DNA from: Leifsonia poae | Lineage (GTDB): Bacteria > Actinomycetota > Actinomycetes > Actinomycetales > Microbacteriaceae | DNA length: 64,000 nt | Reading direction: 5' to 3' | Assembly: GCF_020009625.1 (NCBI RefSeq) | Contig: NZ_JAIHLP010000002.1 | Span: 1,364,001 to 1,428,000 of the forward strand | In this document: positions 1 through 12,669 of the stretch, one piece after another | How the letters are laid out: each line of letters begins with the position of its first letter | Position numbering within the stretch: position 1 is the stretch's first letter | Notes under the pieces: model-generated | The model's input: only the letters and a program-made list of their open reading frames with translations | Databases searched by the model: none | Told to the model about the DNA's origin: nothing | Program-made: the position numbers and the translations under genes

Positions 1-3246
<3,246 letters not shown>

Positions 3247-3247
<1 letters not shown>

Positions 3248-4197
3248 CAGCTCAGGTCTTTCTCACGACGGCCGAAGAAGCGGAATTGGACGAGGCTGAG
3301 GATGAGCGTCGCCAGCAGCAGCACATAGGAGAGGGCCGAGGCGAGACCGAGGTCGAGCTTCTTGAAGCCCTCCTGGTAGATCTCCATCACGACGGTCTGC
3401 GTCGAGCGGTACGGCCCACCGCCGGTCATCACGTAAATCTGATCGAACGCCTGCAGCGCTGCGATCATCGCGAAGATCACGACGAACGCCAGGGTGTTGC
3501 TCAGCTGTGGCAGTGTCACGTGCAGGAAGCGCTTCCAGGCTCCCGCCCCGTCGAGCCGCGCCGCCTCGTAGAGGCTGACCGGGATCTCCTGCAGTCCGGC
3601 AATGAAGATCACCATGTAGAAGCCGAAGCTCTTCCAGACGGCGACGAGCACGACCGTCGGCATCGCGAGCACCGGATCCTGCAGCACATTGCCGAGCTGG
3701 ATGCCGACCGAGCGCAGCCAGTAGTTGAGCAGTCCCACCTGCGGGTCGAGAAGATACGACCAGGCGAAAGCGGCGACCGCGAGCGAGACGATGAACGGGA
3801 TGAACAGGGCCGTGCGGAAGAATCCCCGGGCGGCCAAGCGCGGATTATTGAGCAGCAGAGCGAGCGCCAGGGCACCCACCAAGGCCGTCGGGGTGAACAG
3901 CACCGCGTAGAGCGCGGTCGTGCCCAGCGTGCCGAGGATGCGCGGGTCGGTGAAGATCTGCACGTAGTTGTCGAGACCCACCCACTCTTCCGGGCCGAAG
4001 CCGCTGCTGTTCGTGAACGACAGCCGCAGCGCCGAGAGCATCGGCCAGGCCACGAACGCGGTGAGGATCACCAGCGCCGGGAGCAGGAAGAACAGGGCGA
4101 TCCTCGCCGAGCCTCGGCGGGTGCGGATCGGTCCGCGCCCGCCGAGCGGGGCGGGTGGCCGATAGGCCTTCCGCGGGGGTCTCAGAGCAGTCGTCAT
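3247..4197 (-). CDS. carbohydrate ABC transporter permease, MalF type
   Basis: This is the second membrane subunit of the CUT1 sugar importer. It has 316 residues, a proline- and arginine-rich N-terminus, a first helix near residues 32-52 (IALFFLLPALVILTAFVAW) and the EAA loop YEAARLDGAGAWKRFLHVTLP near residue 210. The phrase FTNSSGFGPEEWVGLDNYVQIF just after helix 1 is the usual MalF periplasmic entry. It lies between the solute-binding lipoprotein and the MalG-type gene. A 65-nt gap with a strong hairpin separates it from the binding-protein stop, so its mRNA level may be lower than that of the lipoprotein. The ATG at 4197 is kept because nothing better is visible upstream. Confidence 0.94.
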
Positions 4198-4217
4198 CGC
4201 ATGTCTTTCGGGGGTGT

Positions 4218-4248
4218 GGTGGCCGCCCTCGGTGAGGGGGCGGCCACC
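4218..4248 (-). promoter_or_regulatory. intercistronic stem-loop after the sugar-binding lipoprotein
   Basis: A ten-base-pair arm (4218-4227) pairs with 4239-4248, with a short inner CTC/GAG extension and a two-base bulge. It lies between the lipoprotein stop and the MalF-type start and is not followed by a T-run in the direction of transcription. Such hairpins commonly keep binding-protein mRNA more abundant than permease mRNA, as between malE and malF. Confidence 0.6.
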
Positions 4249-4262
4249 GGTTCGGTTCGGTG

Positions 4263-5525
4263 TTACTTGCCGTCCAGCGCCTGCTGGACCTGGCCTGAGG
4301 CGGTCTTCAGCAACGCGGACGCGTCGCCTCCGGCCAGCGATTTCTGCGTCGCCTCATCGACGGCCGACAGCACGTCGACGCTGTTCGCGACGCCGGGGAG
4401 CAGCGGCCGAGCCGTGCCGGAGATCGCGGTGAGCGCGGCGACGACCGGGTTCTCCGCGACGGCGGACGCCGGGATGTCGGTGCGCAGGGGCGGCCAGCCG
4501 GAGCCGAGCGACCACTTCGTGGCGACCTCTTTGGTGAAGAAGTACGTGAAGAACTTCTCCGCCGCGGCCTTCTTGGCCGAGTCGGCCTGGGCGGTGACCG
4601 CGGCACTGATTCCGATGGCCGAGGCGGCCTGGCCCTTCGGGCCGGCGGGGATGCCGGCGATGCCGTAGTCGATCTTGTTCTCGGTCGCGACGCCGGCCAT
4701 CCAGGGCCCACCGATCTCCATCGCTGCCTTACCCGAGCTGAACAGTTTGTCGGAGCCGACGCCGTCGAGCCCGGTGGGCGAAATGTGGCCGTTGATGACC
4801 GCATCCGACCAGAACTTCAGGGTCTGCGCGTTCTCGGTCGAGTCGAGCGCCGACGTGCCGTTTTTCACCAGCTCGCCGCCATTGCCGTAGAACAGGCTGG
4901 CCCAGACACCGTTGCCGACCGTGGCGTGGTCTGGCAGGGCGAGACCGTACTGCTCGGGCGTGCCGTCGCCGTTCTCGTCGATCGTCAGCTTCTTCGCGTC
5001 GGCGACCCACTCGTCCCAGGTCTTCGGGAACTCGGTGATCCCGGCCTTGGCGAACAGGCCCTTGTTGTAGATCACCGAGAGGGGGACGAAGCCGGTCGGG
5101 ACACCGTAGTAGGAGCCGTCGACCTTCTCCATCTCGACCGCGCGCGGATTCAGCGAGGCCTGTTTCGTGGCGTCGCTCGCGTAGAAGTCGTCCAGCTTGG
5201 CGAATGCGCCCTTGGCGGCGTAGACGGGGAGGTTCTCGGCCGGGAGAGCGACGATGTCGGGCCCCTTCTTGGCGGAGAGGGCCGGGAGCAGTGTGTCGCC
5301 GATGACCGCCCAGGTCTTGGTGGTGGTCTTGATCGTGATCTGCTTCTGCGACTTGTTGAAGTCGTCGACGATCGTGTCGAGCACCTTGCCGTCGGCCTCG
5401 GTGTAGCCGTGCCAGAACGTGAGATCGATGTGGTCGGAGGAGGAGCTGCCTCCTGAGGCCGAGCAGCCGGTCAATGCGGCGGCCGCGCCGGCGACGACCG
5501 CGAGGGTCGCTATGAGCTTCTTCAT
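4263..5525 (-). CDS. extracellular sugar-binding lipoprotein (SBP family 1)
   Basis: This is the substrate receptor of the CUT1 importer, anchored outside the membrane. The 420-residue protein begins with a lipoprotein signal: basic start, hydrophobic stretch and the lipobox LTGC with Cys21, followed by a Ser/Gly-rich linker. The mature part starts [25 protein letters not shown], the standard opening of family 1 sugar-binding proteins, and keeps GGPWMAGVA near residue 280. It is the first gene of the operon, directly downstream of a consensus promoter carrying two LacI-type operators. The companion GH51 and GH1-like enzymes suggest an arabinose- or xylose-containing oligosaccharide as ligand; that is an inference. 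Confidence 0.95.
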   Translation of the reverse strand: MKKLIATLAVVAGAAAALTGCSASGGSSSSDHIDLTFWHGYTEADGKVLDTIVDDFNKSQKQITIKTTTKTWAVIGDTLLPALSAKKGPDIVALPAENLPVYAAKGAFAKLDDFYASDATKQASLNPRAVEMEKVDGSYYGVPTGFVPLSVIYNKGLFAKAGITEFPKTWDEWVADAKKLTIDENGDGTPEQYGLALPDHATVGNGVWASLFYGNGGELVKNGTSALDSTENAQTLKFWSDAVINGHISPTGLDGVGSDKLFSSGKAAMEIGGPWMAGVATENKIDYGIAGIPAGPKGQAASAIGISAAVTAQADSAKKAAAEKFFTYFFTKEVATKWSLGSGWPPLRTDIPASAVAENPVVAALTAISGTARPLLPGVANSVDVLSAVDEATQKSLAGGDASALLKTASGQVQQALDGK

Positions 5526-5573
5526 TGAATGCCTCTCTGGGGGATCGACGCCGACGTCGATCTATACGGGTTT

Positions 5574-5598
5574 CCAACGTTGTAATTCCAACGTTGTA
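5574..5598. promoter_or_regulatory. tandem LacI-family operators
   Basis: Two copies of TCCAACGTTGTA lie 14 bases apart, each centred on the palindrome CAACGTTG (5575-5582 and 5589-5596). They sit just downstream of the -10 hexamer, over the expected transcription start, where a bound repressor would block initiation. The LacI-family gene at 5639-6673 is the likely binder. Confidence 0.8.
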
Positions 5599-5602
5599 CA
5601 TG

Positions 5603-5632
5603 ATTATAAGAACAAGCCGATCCCACTGTCAA
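5603..5632 (-). promoter_or_regulatory. consensus promoter of the sugar operon
   Basis: Read on the minus strand, TTGACA (5632-5627) and TATAAT (5608-5603) are both perfect sigma-70-type hexamers separated by 18 bases. Such a perfect promoter is uncommon in this GC-rich sequence and fits an operon held off by a repressor until its sugar is present. Confidence 0.85.
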
Positions 5633-5638
5633 CGACCG

Positions 5639-6673
5639 TTACGGACGTGTGATCAACGCGGGCGCCGGCGTGGATTCGCGCGCGATCAGGGTGAACGGCA
5701 CATCCAGGCTGCGTGGCGGCCCGACCGTGTGGTCGCGGTCGCCGATCCGCTCGATCAGGGCGGTCAGGGCCTTCTCGGCGATGTCGGCGCGACCCGGATC
5801 GATCGTGCTCAGGCTCGGCATCGCGAATTGACTCTCGACGAGATTGTCGAAGCCCATGACCGCGACATCTTCGGGGATGCGCACATTCTCCTGATTGAGC
5901 ACGCGCAACGCTCCCAGAGCGAGCTCGTCGTTCAGGGCGAAGATCGCGTCGAAGCGCACGCCGCGCTCCCGCAGCTCGAGCGTCGCCGCCGCTCCGTCGG
6001 TGCGGTGCCAGCCCTGCCGGAAAACGACGAGCTCGGGCGAAAACGGGATGCCGTTCTGCTCGAGTGCATTGCGATACCCGGCCAGCCGAAGCGCGGCCGA
6101 CCCGACGGACTCGTTCTCGTGCGCTCCGAGTACGGCGATCGACCGCCGACCCGAACGGATCAGGTACTCGGTGGCCGCGAAGGCACCGTTGACGTTCTGC
6201 ATGGCGACGTGATCGGTCGGCCCGTCGAAGACCCGCTCGCCGAGCAGGACCAGCGGATAGTTCACGTCGAGGAAGTGCGCGTCGTCCGTCGACATGCCGA
6301 GCGGCGAGAACAGCAGCCCATCGAGCATGGACAACCGCGGCCCCCGCAACAGTTCGAGCTCGGCCTCGCGGTCGCCGCCGGTCTGCTCGATGAGCACCAC
6401 GTAATCGCGGCGGCGGGCCGCCTCGAGCACCGCATCCGCGAGCTCGGCGAAATAGCTGAAGCTGAGCTCAGGAACGGCCAGCCCGATGACCCCGGTACGG
6501 CCGGCGCGCAGATTGCGGGCGGCGAGATTCGGCTGATATCCCAGCTCTTCGATCGCAGCGAGTACCCGGGCGCGGGTCGAATCCTTGACGAACTCGTAGC
6601 CGTTGACGACGTTGGAAACCGTCTTGACCGAGACGCCCGACAACTCGGCAACGTCGCGCAGAGTCGCCGACAT
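5639..6673 (-). CDS. LacI-family transcriptional repressor
   Basis: This is the likely local repressor of the sugar operon, released by a sugar ligand. The 344 residues begin with the LacI helix-turn-helix ([22 protein letters not shown], residues 4-25) and the hinge [21 protein letters not shown] periplasmic-binding-protein-like sensor domain follows, with [18 protein letters not shown] and [20 protein letters not shown]. Length is typical. It lies immediately upstream of the operon on the same strand, separated by the promoter and two CAACGTTG operators. Its promoter region (6674-6769) is shared with the divergent phosphoesterase. The regulator-operator match is strong by position but is not shown by the sequence alone. 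Confidence 0.93.
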   Translation of the reverse strand: MSATLRDVAELSGVSVKTVSNVVNGYEFVKDSTRARVLAAIEELGYQPNLAARNLRAGRTGVIGLAVPELSFSYFAELADAVLEAARRRDYVVLIEQTGGDREAELELLRGPRLSMLDGLLFSPLGMSTDDAHFLDVNYPLVLLGERVFDGPTDHVAMQNVNGAFAATEYLIRSGRRSIAVLGAHENESVGSAALRLAGYRNALEQNGIPFSPELVVFRQGWHRTDGAAATLELRERGVRFDAIFALNDELALGALRVLNQENVRIPEDVAVMGFDNLVESQFAMPSLSTIDPGRADIAEKALTALIERIGDRDHTVGPPRSLDVPFTLIARESTPAPALITRP

Positions 6674-6769
6674 CGGGATCTCCCTTCCGTTGCAGTCATC
6701 CTAGGGTGTGATCCAACTCGCCGCCCTGCGTGCACCGTGCATTCAGATTGTGCTGGTGGGATGGCCAGT

Positions 6770-7726
6770 ATGAGCACGCAGGCGCAGGCTACGCGAATCG
6801 CGGAGTACCCCCGGCCCAGCCATTTCCTCGTCCACCTGAGCGACACCCACCTCATCACCGGCGACGGCCTGCTCTACGATGCCGTCGACGCCGAGGCGCA
6901 CCTGCGCGAGATCTTCGCCGAGTTCGAGGCGGCCGGCGCACGACCGGAGGCGATCGTGCTGACGGGCGACCTGGCCGACAAAGGCGACCCGGAGGCGTAC
7001 GCGAAGCTGCGCGCGATCGTCGAGCCGGCCGCGGCCCGGATGGGCGCCCGAGTGATCTGGGTCATGGGCAACCACGACGACCGGGCGGCTTTCCGCACCG
7101 AGCTCCTCGGCCTCGCCCCATCGGAGGAACCCATCGACCAGGTGCACGACATCAATGGTCTGCGCATCATCGCCCTCGATTCGACGGTTCCGGGGGCACA
7201 TCACGGCGTCGTCACCGACGCCCAACTCGACTGGCTCGCCGAAGAGCTCTCCACTCCGGCACCGCACGGCACGATCCTCGCCATGCACCACCCGCCGGTA
7301 CCGAGCGTGCTCGACCTCGCCGTGTCGGTGGAGTTGCGAGACCAATGGGCGCTCAGCGAAGTGCTCGAAGGGTCGGATGTGCGCAGCATCATCGCGGGAC
7401 ACCTGCACTATTCGACCAATGCGACTTTCGCCGGCATTCCGGTCTCGGTCGCCTCGGCCACCTGCTACACACAAGACCTCAACGTGCCGGTCGGCGGCAC
7501 GCGCGGCCGCGACGGGGCGCAGGCGTTCAACCTCGTGCACGTCTACGGCTCGACAGTGCTGCACTCGGTCGTCCCCATCGGGCAGTACCCGACGGTGAGC
7601 TACGTGACCGGTGAGCAGTCCGCCGCCCTGCTGAACGAGGCGGGCATCGTCATCCCGCCCGCCGACGTCCGTGCGACGCCGGCGGAGGAACCGCTCACCG
7701 TTCCGTCGTTGACGCCCGCAGGCTGA
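6770..7726 (+). CDS. cpdA: class III cyclic-nucleotide-type metallophosphoesterase
   Basis: This protein belongs to the calcineurin-like phosphodiesterases of the CpdA/Rv0805 group, which hydrolyse cyclic nucleotides and other phosphodiesters with two metal ions. The five metal motifs are all visible: [27 protein letters not shown] and GHLH. The 318-residue length fits. There is no signal peptide. Two ATGs nine bases apart are possible (6761 and 6770). The second is chosen because GGTGGG at 6755-6760 gives a sensible ribosome-binding distance only to it. It is divergent from the LacI gene; whether it belongs functionally to the sugar locus is unclear. The true substrate cannot be read from sequence. 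Confidence 0.88.
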   Translation: MSTQAQATRIAEYPRPSHFLVHLSDTHLITGDGLLYDAVDAEAHLREIFAEFEAAGARPEAIVLTGDLADKGDPEAYAKLRAIVEPAAARMGARVIWVMGNHDDRAAFRTELLGLAPSEEPIDQVHDINGLRIIALDSTVPGAHHGVVTDAQLDWLAEELSTPAPHGTILAMHHPPVPSVLDLAVSVELRDQWALSEVLEGSDVRSIIAGHLHYSTNATFAGIPVSVASATCYTQDLNVPVGGTRGRDGAQAFNLVHVYGSTVLHSVVPIGQYPTVSYVTGEQSAALLNEAGIVIPPADVRATPAEEPLTVPSLTPAG

Positions 7727-7769
7727 CCCGAGCGGGCATCCCGACTCGACGCCCGACGGCCATGCGCGG

Positions 7770-9374
7770 TCAGCGCTCCCAGGGGGCGCGGATCGGGAAG
7801 TAGCGCTCCAAGAAGTCGACGACGATCGACGCCCGCTCCTCGGCGGACACTTCCGGGAAGCTGCCGTCGTTCAGGCAGAACAAGTCGTGCTCCCGGTCTT
7901 TGAGCATCCCGGGGAGCGATGCGAGGGCGGAGCGGGCGGTCGTATCGACGTACCGCACATCCGCGTTGAACTGCTGCACGGCCCGACCGGTCATCAACGC
8001 GTAGTAGTGGTACAGCGAGTTGGTGACAGAGATGTCGGTGCTCGACCGGAACTGGCTGCGCTGGGTACGTGCGAAATCGTCCGGGAACTCGCGCTCAAGC
8101 TCCAACAGCACGCTCTTGCGAAGCGGTGCGGCGGCGTGCTCCAGATGCCGGGTGATGACGCGGTCGAAACGCTCCCAGAGCAGCCGCCGGTTGACGCGGG
8201 CAGAGTTCTCGAAGCCACTGCGGTCGGGGTTGCTCTCGCCCAGACCGATGCGGGTCTGCGCCTCGATGAACTTGGTGACCCCGCCCGGCGAGAAGAACAT
8301 GCCCGGCTGCACCGGACGGCCGAAGAACATGTCGTCGTTGGAATACAGGAAGTGCTCGCTGAGCCCGTCGATGTGCTGAAGCTGGCTCTCCACGGCCTGG
8401 GAATTGTGTGTGGGCAGCGCCTCGGGATCGGTGAAGAACTCGTCGCTGCGCACGACCTGCACCGACGGGTGCTCGGCGAGCCAGGCCGGGCGCGGCGAGT
8501 CGGTGACGATGAAGATCTTGCGCACCCACGGCGCGAACAGGTAGACGGAGCGGAGCGCGTACTTGAGCTCGTCGATCTGGCGGAACCGGGCCTCGGAGTC
8601 GTCACCCTCGCCGACCACGTAGCTGCGCATCCGTTTGGCCCGCGCCCGCTGGAACTCGACGTCGGAGCCGTCGACCCACGAGAAGACGATGTCGATGTCG
8701 AACAGCACATCGGAGGCGTGGGCGTCGAACATGCCGCGCAGGGTGTTCCAGGTGCGGCCGTAGAGGTCGACCGTGCTTCGCACATCTTCGCTGCGCGGCA
8801 GCAGCCGCCGGGTGAGCGAGTTCTCCACCGGGCAGTCGATGAACTCGTCGCCGAACCGCCACAGCTGCAGCTCGACCCCCGTGGAGGCGCCGTAGCTGAG
8901 GCCGCCGACCGGTTCGATGCGCGGGCGGTAGAGGCGGAAGATGCGCGCCTTGCGCTTGGTGGAGAGCATCCCCGCGTTGACGAGAACAGGGCGGCCCTTG
9001 CCGTCGATCGTGCGCGAGTAGAGCGGCTCGTCTTCGCAGGCGTTCGCCAGCGCATCCGTGAGCCGGTGCTTCAGGCTCTGATCCACCGCGATCACCGGAC
9101 GTTCGTCGTTGCCGCGCACCAGCAGGAACTCGATGCCCGCGGCCGTCAGCACATCGCCCACGAACAGCAGATCCTCGACGAGCGCCTGGTGCGGGGTGAG
9201 GGTGGTGTTGACGAGACGGGCAACGCCCTTGCGAACGACGACATCGGGTCGACGGTGCGTGTTCGGCCACGATCGGGGAACAGCGCCTTCGCCGTGCGCG
9301 GGCCCGAACTCCCCATCGGGTTCGGTGGCGGGCTCGAGCGAGATGTTGTGCGTTGCGGCGCTGCCTGTCGTCAT
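7770..9374 (-). CDS. Stealth-family sugar-phosphate transferase
   Basis: Stealth proteins transfer hexose-1-phosphates to build phosphate-linked cell-surface or capsular polysaccharides. All four conserved regions are present: CR1 as IDIVFSWVDGSD, CR2 as RFRQIDELKYALRSVYLFAP followed by IFIVTDSPRPAWL, CR3 as FLYSNDDMFFGRP, and a C-terminal CR4 ending HDLFCLND. The protein has 534 residues from the ATG at 9374; an in-frame TTG at 9422 would add 16 residues but lacks better support. The N-terminal 200 residues resemble the variable extension seen in actinobacterial members. No other polysaccharide genes adjoin it, so the acceptor polymer is unknown. It is convergent with the phosphoesterase gene. 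Confidence 0.9.
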   Translation of the reverse strand: MTTGSAATHNISLEPATEPDGEFGPAHGEGAVPRSWPNTHRRPDVVVRKGVARLVNTTLTPHQALVEDLLFVGDVLTAAGIEFLLVRGNDERPVIAVDQSLKHRLTDALANACEDEPLYSRTIDGKGRPVLVNAGMLSTKRKARIFRLYRPRIEPVGGLSYGASTGVELQLWRFGDEFIDCPVENSLTRRLLPRSEDVRSTVDLYGRTWNTLRGMFDAHASDVLFDIDIVFSWVDGSDVEFQRARAKRMRSYVVGEGDDSEARFRQIDELKYALRSVYLFAPWVRKIFIVTDSPRPAWLAEHPSVQVVRSDEFFTDPEALPTHNSQAVESQLQHIDGLSEHFLYSNDDMFFGRPVQPGMFFSPGGVTKFIEAQTRIGLGESNPDRSGFENSARVNRRLLWERFDRVITRHLEHAAAPLRKSVLLELEREFPDDFARTQRSQFRSSTDISVTNSLYHYYALMTGRAVQQFNADVRYVDTTARSALASLPGMLKDREHDLFCLNDGSFPEVSAEERASIVVDFLERYFPIRAPWER

Positions 9375-9482
9375 GGTCCCCTGTCGTCGTGCGCTGAAGG
9401 CGACCACGAGGGGCCACCCCAAGAAGAGTACGTCAGCGGGCTGCGGAAACGCCCCGGTTCCGGCCGGATCGGCCCGGGCTCC

Positions 9483-10703
9483 TCAGCGCGCGCCGAAGGT
9501 GTCGTCGAGAGCCGCGGCCAGATCGTCGATCAGGTCGCGAGCGTCCTCCAGCCCCACCGAGAAGCGCAGATGCCCGAATGTGCGGAACTCCTCCGGATAG
9601 AACGCCACCCGCGGTCCCGACGAGTCGACGTGCACGATGAGCGACTCGTCGTGCCCGAGCGAGACGGCGCTGGTGATCACCCGCAGCCGGGAGACGAACC
9701 GGTTCTGCGCATCTTTGTCGCCCGCGACGGCGAACGCCATCATGCCGCCGAACCCGCCGTCGAGCAATCGCACAGCCAGCTCATGCTGCGGATGCGAGAC
9801 GAGTCCCGGATACGCGACGAACGCCACCCGCGGGTCCCGTTCCAGGAACTCCGCGACAGCCAGCGCAGACTCGCTGTGCTGCCGGATGCGCAACGGCAGC
9901 GTGACCGACCCCCGCATCACCAGCCAGGCGTTGAACGGGCTGATCACGCCGCCCGCATCGACCATCGCGTCGAGTTTGAGCCGACGGATGAGGGCGGCCG
10001 AGCCGATGACGGCGCCACTGATCGCATCTCCGTGGCCGTTGATGTACTTCGTCAGCGAATGCACGACGAGGTCGGCGCCGTGCTCGAGCGGACGGAACAG
10101 GGGCGGCGGGGTGAACGTGTTGTCGATCGAGACGAGGGCGCCCGCCTCGTGGGCGATCGCGGCGACGGCATCGACATCGGTGACGCGCGTGGTGGGGTTG
10201 GCCACGGTCTCGATGTGCACGAGCCGGGTCTCCGGCCGCACTGCCCTCCGCACCGCGGCGAGATCGGAGGTGTCGACGAACGTCGCGGTGATTCCGAACT
10301 TCTCGGGCAGCAGCTCGCTGAACAGCCGGAAGGTCGCCTCGTAAGCGATGTCGGCGACCACGACGTGGTCCCCCGGGTTCAGCAGAGTGAAGAACACGGC
10401 GTGCAGGGCGGCGACACCGGAGGCGAGGGCGACCGCGTCCTCGCCCCGCTCCAGCACCGCCAGCTTGCGTTCGAGCCCGTGCTGGTTGACCCCGCCGTTC
10501 CGGGTGTAGAGCGGCACATCGGTGCCCGACCAGCTCAAGGTGGACGGGTCGTCGGGGAGCGCATACGAGTTCGCCATGACGATCGGCGTGCGCAATGCGC
10601 GAGTTCCGGGGTCGACGGCGTTGCCCGCGTGCACCGCTTGACTCGCGAAACCGAGCTCGGCCGGCGCGTGCTTGTCGGGACGGGGGCGGGATGCGGTGGC
10701 CAT
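9483..10703 (-). CDS. trans-sulfuration PLP enzyme (cystathionine gamma-synthase / methionine gamma-lyase type)
   Basis: This is a PLP enzyme of the Cys/Met metabolism family. The 406-residue protein has the PLP-binding lysine at Lys219 in HSLTKYINGHGD, the cofactor-stacking aspartate at Asp194 in IDNTF, and the phosphate-binding loop LASGVAALH near residue 93. It opens with TxAVHAG-like text (FASQAVHAG) and has YTRNGGVNQHGLERKLA around residue 66, where the family Tyr-Arg pair sits. Members act as cystathionine gamma-synthase, gamma-lyase or methionine gamma-lyase and cannot be separated safely by eye. Two further sulfur-metabolism PLP enzymes lie within 3.5 kb, supporting a role in methionine, cysteine or homocysteine interconversion. 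Confidence 0.88.
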   Translation of the reverse strand: MATASRPRPDKHAPAELGFASQAVHAGNAVDPGTRALRTPIVMANSYALPDDPSTLSWSGTDVPLYTRNGGVNQHGLERKLAVLERGEDAVALASGVAALHAVFFTLLNPGDHVVVADIAYEATFRLFSELLPEKFGITATFVDTSDLAAVRRAVRPETRLVHIETVANPTTRVTDVDAVAAIAHEAGALVSIDNTFTPPPLFRPLEHGADLVVHSLTKYINGHGDAISGAVIGSAALIRRLKLDAMVDAGGVISPFNAWLVMRGSVTLPLRIRQHSESALAVAEFLERDPRVAFVAYPGLVSHPQHELAVRLLDGGFGGMMAFAVAGDKDAQNRFVSRLRVITSAVSLGHDESLIVHVDSSGPRVAFYPEEFRTFGHLRFSVGLEDARDLIDDLAAALDDTFGAR

Positions 10704-10779
10704 GGGGCCACCATACGACCGCGGATGGTCGGTCGTCCCCCGTGTTACGCGCCGGTCGAACCGTTGCTCCGAGGCGCGC

Positions 10780-11148
10780 TCAGGGCAGCTGGGCGAGCCA
10801 CCAATCCGCGTGCTCCTCCAGCATCGCCCGCGTCGGCGGGCTTCCCACGGCCGCGGCCGGGGCGAGCACGCTCGTGAGCATGCGGAAGCCGTGCACCGTC
10901 ACCTCGACGTCGAGATCGGCCGAGAGAAGGAGGCGACCTGCCCCCTCGTCCCGCTCCGACGCCGGGAGGGCTGCATAGGCGTTCAGGAACGACCGGACGA
11001 CGAGGAAAGGCGACGTCGCCTTCTCGTCGCCGAACAGTCCGGGGGACGCGCAGGCGCGCGGCCGGGGCTGCGCGCTGCTTGTGTTGCTGGTGTTGCTGGG
11101 GCGGGTGGTCGTGTGCGGCCGGGTGTCCGCGAGCGTGCGAGAGTTCAA
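10780..11148 (-). CDS. small hypothetical protein with TTG start
   Basis: I do not recognise this 122-residue protein. The first 35 residues are Thr/Ser/Pro-rich and probably disordered. The rest looks like a compact helical domain (SPFLVVRSFLNAYAALPASERDEGAGRLL, then DLDVEVTVHGFRMLTSVLAP and an ending EEHADWWLAQLP). No signal peptide or membrane segment is seen. The start is a TTG at 11148, chosen because AAGGA lies eight bases upstream; no ATG is suitably placed. It lies 76 bases upstream of the trans-sulfuration enzyme on the same strand and may be co-transcribed with it. Existence as a real gene is supported by the ribosome-binding site and by coding-like composition, but not by homology. 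Confidence 0.5.
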   Translation of the reverse strand: MNSRTLADTRPHTTTRPSNTSNTSSAQPRPRACASPGLFGDEKATSPFLVVRSFLNAYAALPASERDEGAGRLLLSADLDVEVTVHGFRMLTSVLAPAAAVGSPPTRAMLEEHADWWLAQLP

Positions 11149-11190
11149 GATGTCGTTCCTTCGGGTGGGCGACTGTGCCGGGTAAGCGAA

Positions 11191-11210
11191 GTCTCTTTCA
11201 CTCGAGAGAC
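11191..11210. promoter_or_regulatory. short inverted repeat upstream of the small hypothetical gene
   Basis: GTCTCT and AGAGAC form a perfect six-base-pair stem around an eight-base loop, 43 bases upstream of the TTG start at 11148 and 151 bases before the divergent aminotransferase. It could be an operator or an mRNA leader hairpin. It has no T-run, and nothing ties it to a known riboswitch. Confidence 0.35.
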
Positions 11211-11360
11211 TGGTCGCCGGCCGGACTATGACGCGGCTCTCCGACTCATTTCCGTCGACTTCTCCCTCCAGTTCGGGGGTCTGGGACCGGCGGGGCCGGA
11301 TTGTTTCACTTTTCGACGCCCCGGTTCGCCCCAGCGCCGCCGGGGGAGGAAAGTTGTCGC

Positions 11361-12545
11361 ATGAGTGGCATCCAAGCGCGACCTCTCGCCGACCTGCGCG
11401 AACGCAGGACCAGCATCAAATGGCACCGGTTCCCCGCCGATGTGCTGCCGATGTCGGTGGCCGAGATGGACTTCGAGATCGCGCCCGCCATCGCCCAGAC
11501 GGCCATCGACCACCTGCTTCGCTCCGACACCGGCTACCTGGACTCCCCCGGGCCGCTCGCCGCCGCCTTCGCCGACTTCGCCGGGCACGCCTGGGGCTGG
11601 GCGGTCGACGAATCCCGTGTGCACCTCGCCACGGATGTGACGGTCGGTGTCCTCGAGACGCTGCGGCTGGCCCTCCCCCGCGACGGTGGACGCGTGGTGC
11701 TCACCCCGCCGGTCTACGCACCCTTCTACGAGATGGTCGGCGAAGCCCACGCCGAGACGGTGGAGGTTCCCCTCCGCGAAGAGACCGGCTGGTCGCTCGA
11801 CCTGCCCGCGCTCGAGACGGCGTTCGCCTCGGGCGTCGACGCCATCCTGCTCTGCAACCCCCACAATCCGACGGGTCGCTCGCACAGCCTGGCCAGCCTG
11901 CGCGAGCTCGCGCGGCTCGCCGCCCGCTACGACGTGCTCGTGGTGAGCGACGAAGTGCACGCCCCGCTCGCGCATCCCGGTTCCCCGTTCACCCCCTTCG
12001 CCGTCGCGTGTACCGGGGCGGGGGTCAGATCGGTCACCGTGACCTCCGCCAGCAAAGGCTGGAACCTCGCCGCCCTCAAATGCGCGGTCGCCGTCGCCAA
12101 CGATGCAGACAGCGCCGCACTGCTGACCCGCTTTCCCGAGGAGCTCGCGGCACGCACCAGCATCATCGGCCTGCACGCCAACATCGCTGCGTTCTCGTCG
12201 CAGGCGTGGCTGGCCGAGACCATCGACCGGATCACGGCGAACTACCGTCTGCTGGCCGACGAGCTCGCCACCCACCTTCCCGAAGTGCGTGCCGTGCAAC
12301 CGGATGCGGGCTACCTGGTCTGGCTCGACCTCCGTGCCCTGGAGCTGGGCGACGACCCGGCGGCCGAACTGCTCGACCGGGCGAGGGTCGCCCTCAACTC
12401 CGGCCCGACATTCGGGCCGGGCGGCCGCGGATTCGCACGAATGAACATCGCCTGCGACCCCGCCACCATCAGCGAAGCCGTGCGCCGCATCGCAGCCGCA
12501 GCGCGACGCCCTGCGGCCGCCACGCGCATCGCCACCCCCGCCTGA
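11361..12545 (+). CDS. MalY/PatB-type aminotransferase, probable cystathionine beta-lyase
   Basis: This is a fold-type I PLP enzyme of the MalY/PatB subgroup, which cleave C-S bonds of cystathionine or related cysteine conjugates to pyruvate, ammonia and a thiol. The protein has 394 residues. The subgroup marks are DVLPMSVAEMDFEIAP near residues 27-42, NPHNPTGR at 166-173, SDEVHAPL at 196-203 and the PLP lysine Lys232 in SASKGWN. The start ATG at 11361 has GGGGGAGGAAAG upstream; the reading frame is open further but the N-terminal family alignment begins here. It is divergent from the small hypothetical gene and converges with the next sulfhydrylase gene. Regulatory activity, as for MalY of enterics, cannot be excluded. 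Confidence 0.88.
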   Translation: MSGIQARPLADLRERRTSIKWHRFPADVLPMSVAEMDFEIAPAIAQTAIDHLLRSDTGYLDSPGPLAAAFADFAGHAWGWAVDESRVHLATDVTVGVLETLRLALPRDGGRVVLTPPVYAPFYEMVGEAHAETVEVPLREETGWSLDLPALETAFASGVDAILLCNPHNPTGRSHSLASLRELARLAARYDVLVVSDEVHAPLAHPGSPFTPFAVACTGAGVRSVTVTSASKGWNLAALKCAVAVANDADSAALLTRFPEELAARTSIIGLHANIAAFSSQAWLAETIDRITANYRLLADELATHLPEVRAVQPDAGYLVWLDLRALELGDDPAAELLDRARVALNSGPTFGPGGRGFARMNIACDPATISEAVRRIAAAARRPAAATRIATPA

Positions 12546-12576
12546 CACCCACCCCACACCCACCCCACCCGGCGAA

Positions 12577-12631
12577 CATTTGCGCCACATGCCGCCTCTG
12601 AGCGTGCCACTGTTCGCATCTGCGCCACATG
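12577..12631. repeat. 15-bp direct repeat in a convergent intergenic gap
   Basis: CATTTGCGCCACATG (12577-12591) recurs as CATCTGCGCCACATG (12617-12631), one mismatch, 40 bases apart, between two converging genes. A C-rich run precedes it at 12548-12570. The location rules against a promoter; it may be a small intergenic repeat family or a protein site. Confidence 0.45.
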
Positions 12632-12669
12632 TTTGGCGAAGGGTTGGGGAGGTGGCGGTCAGGTGGCGG

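Noticed and set aside
11149-11360. A SAM or cobalamin riboswitch before the sulfur enzymes
   Set aside because: I looked for the conserved core sequences of the known SAM and cobalamin classes on both strands and saw none. Only a six-base-pair hairpin is present.
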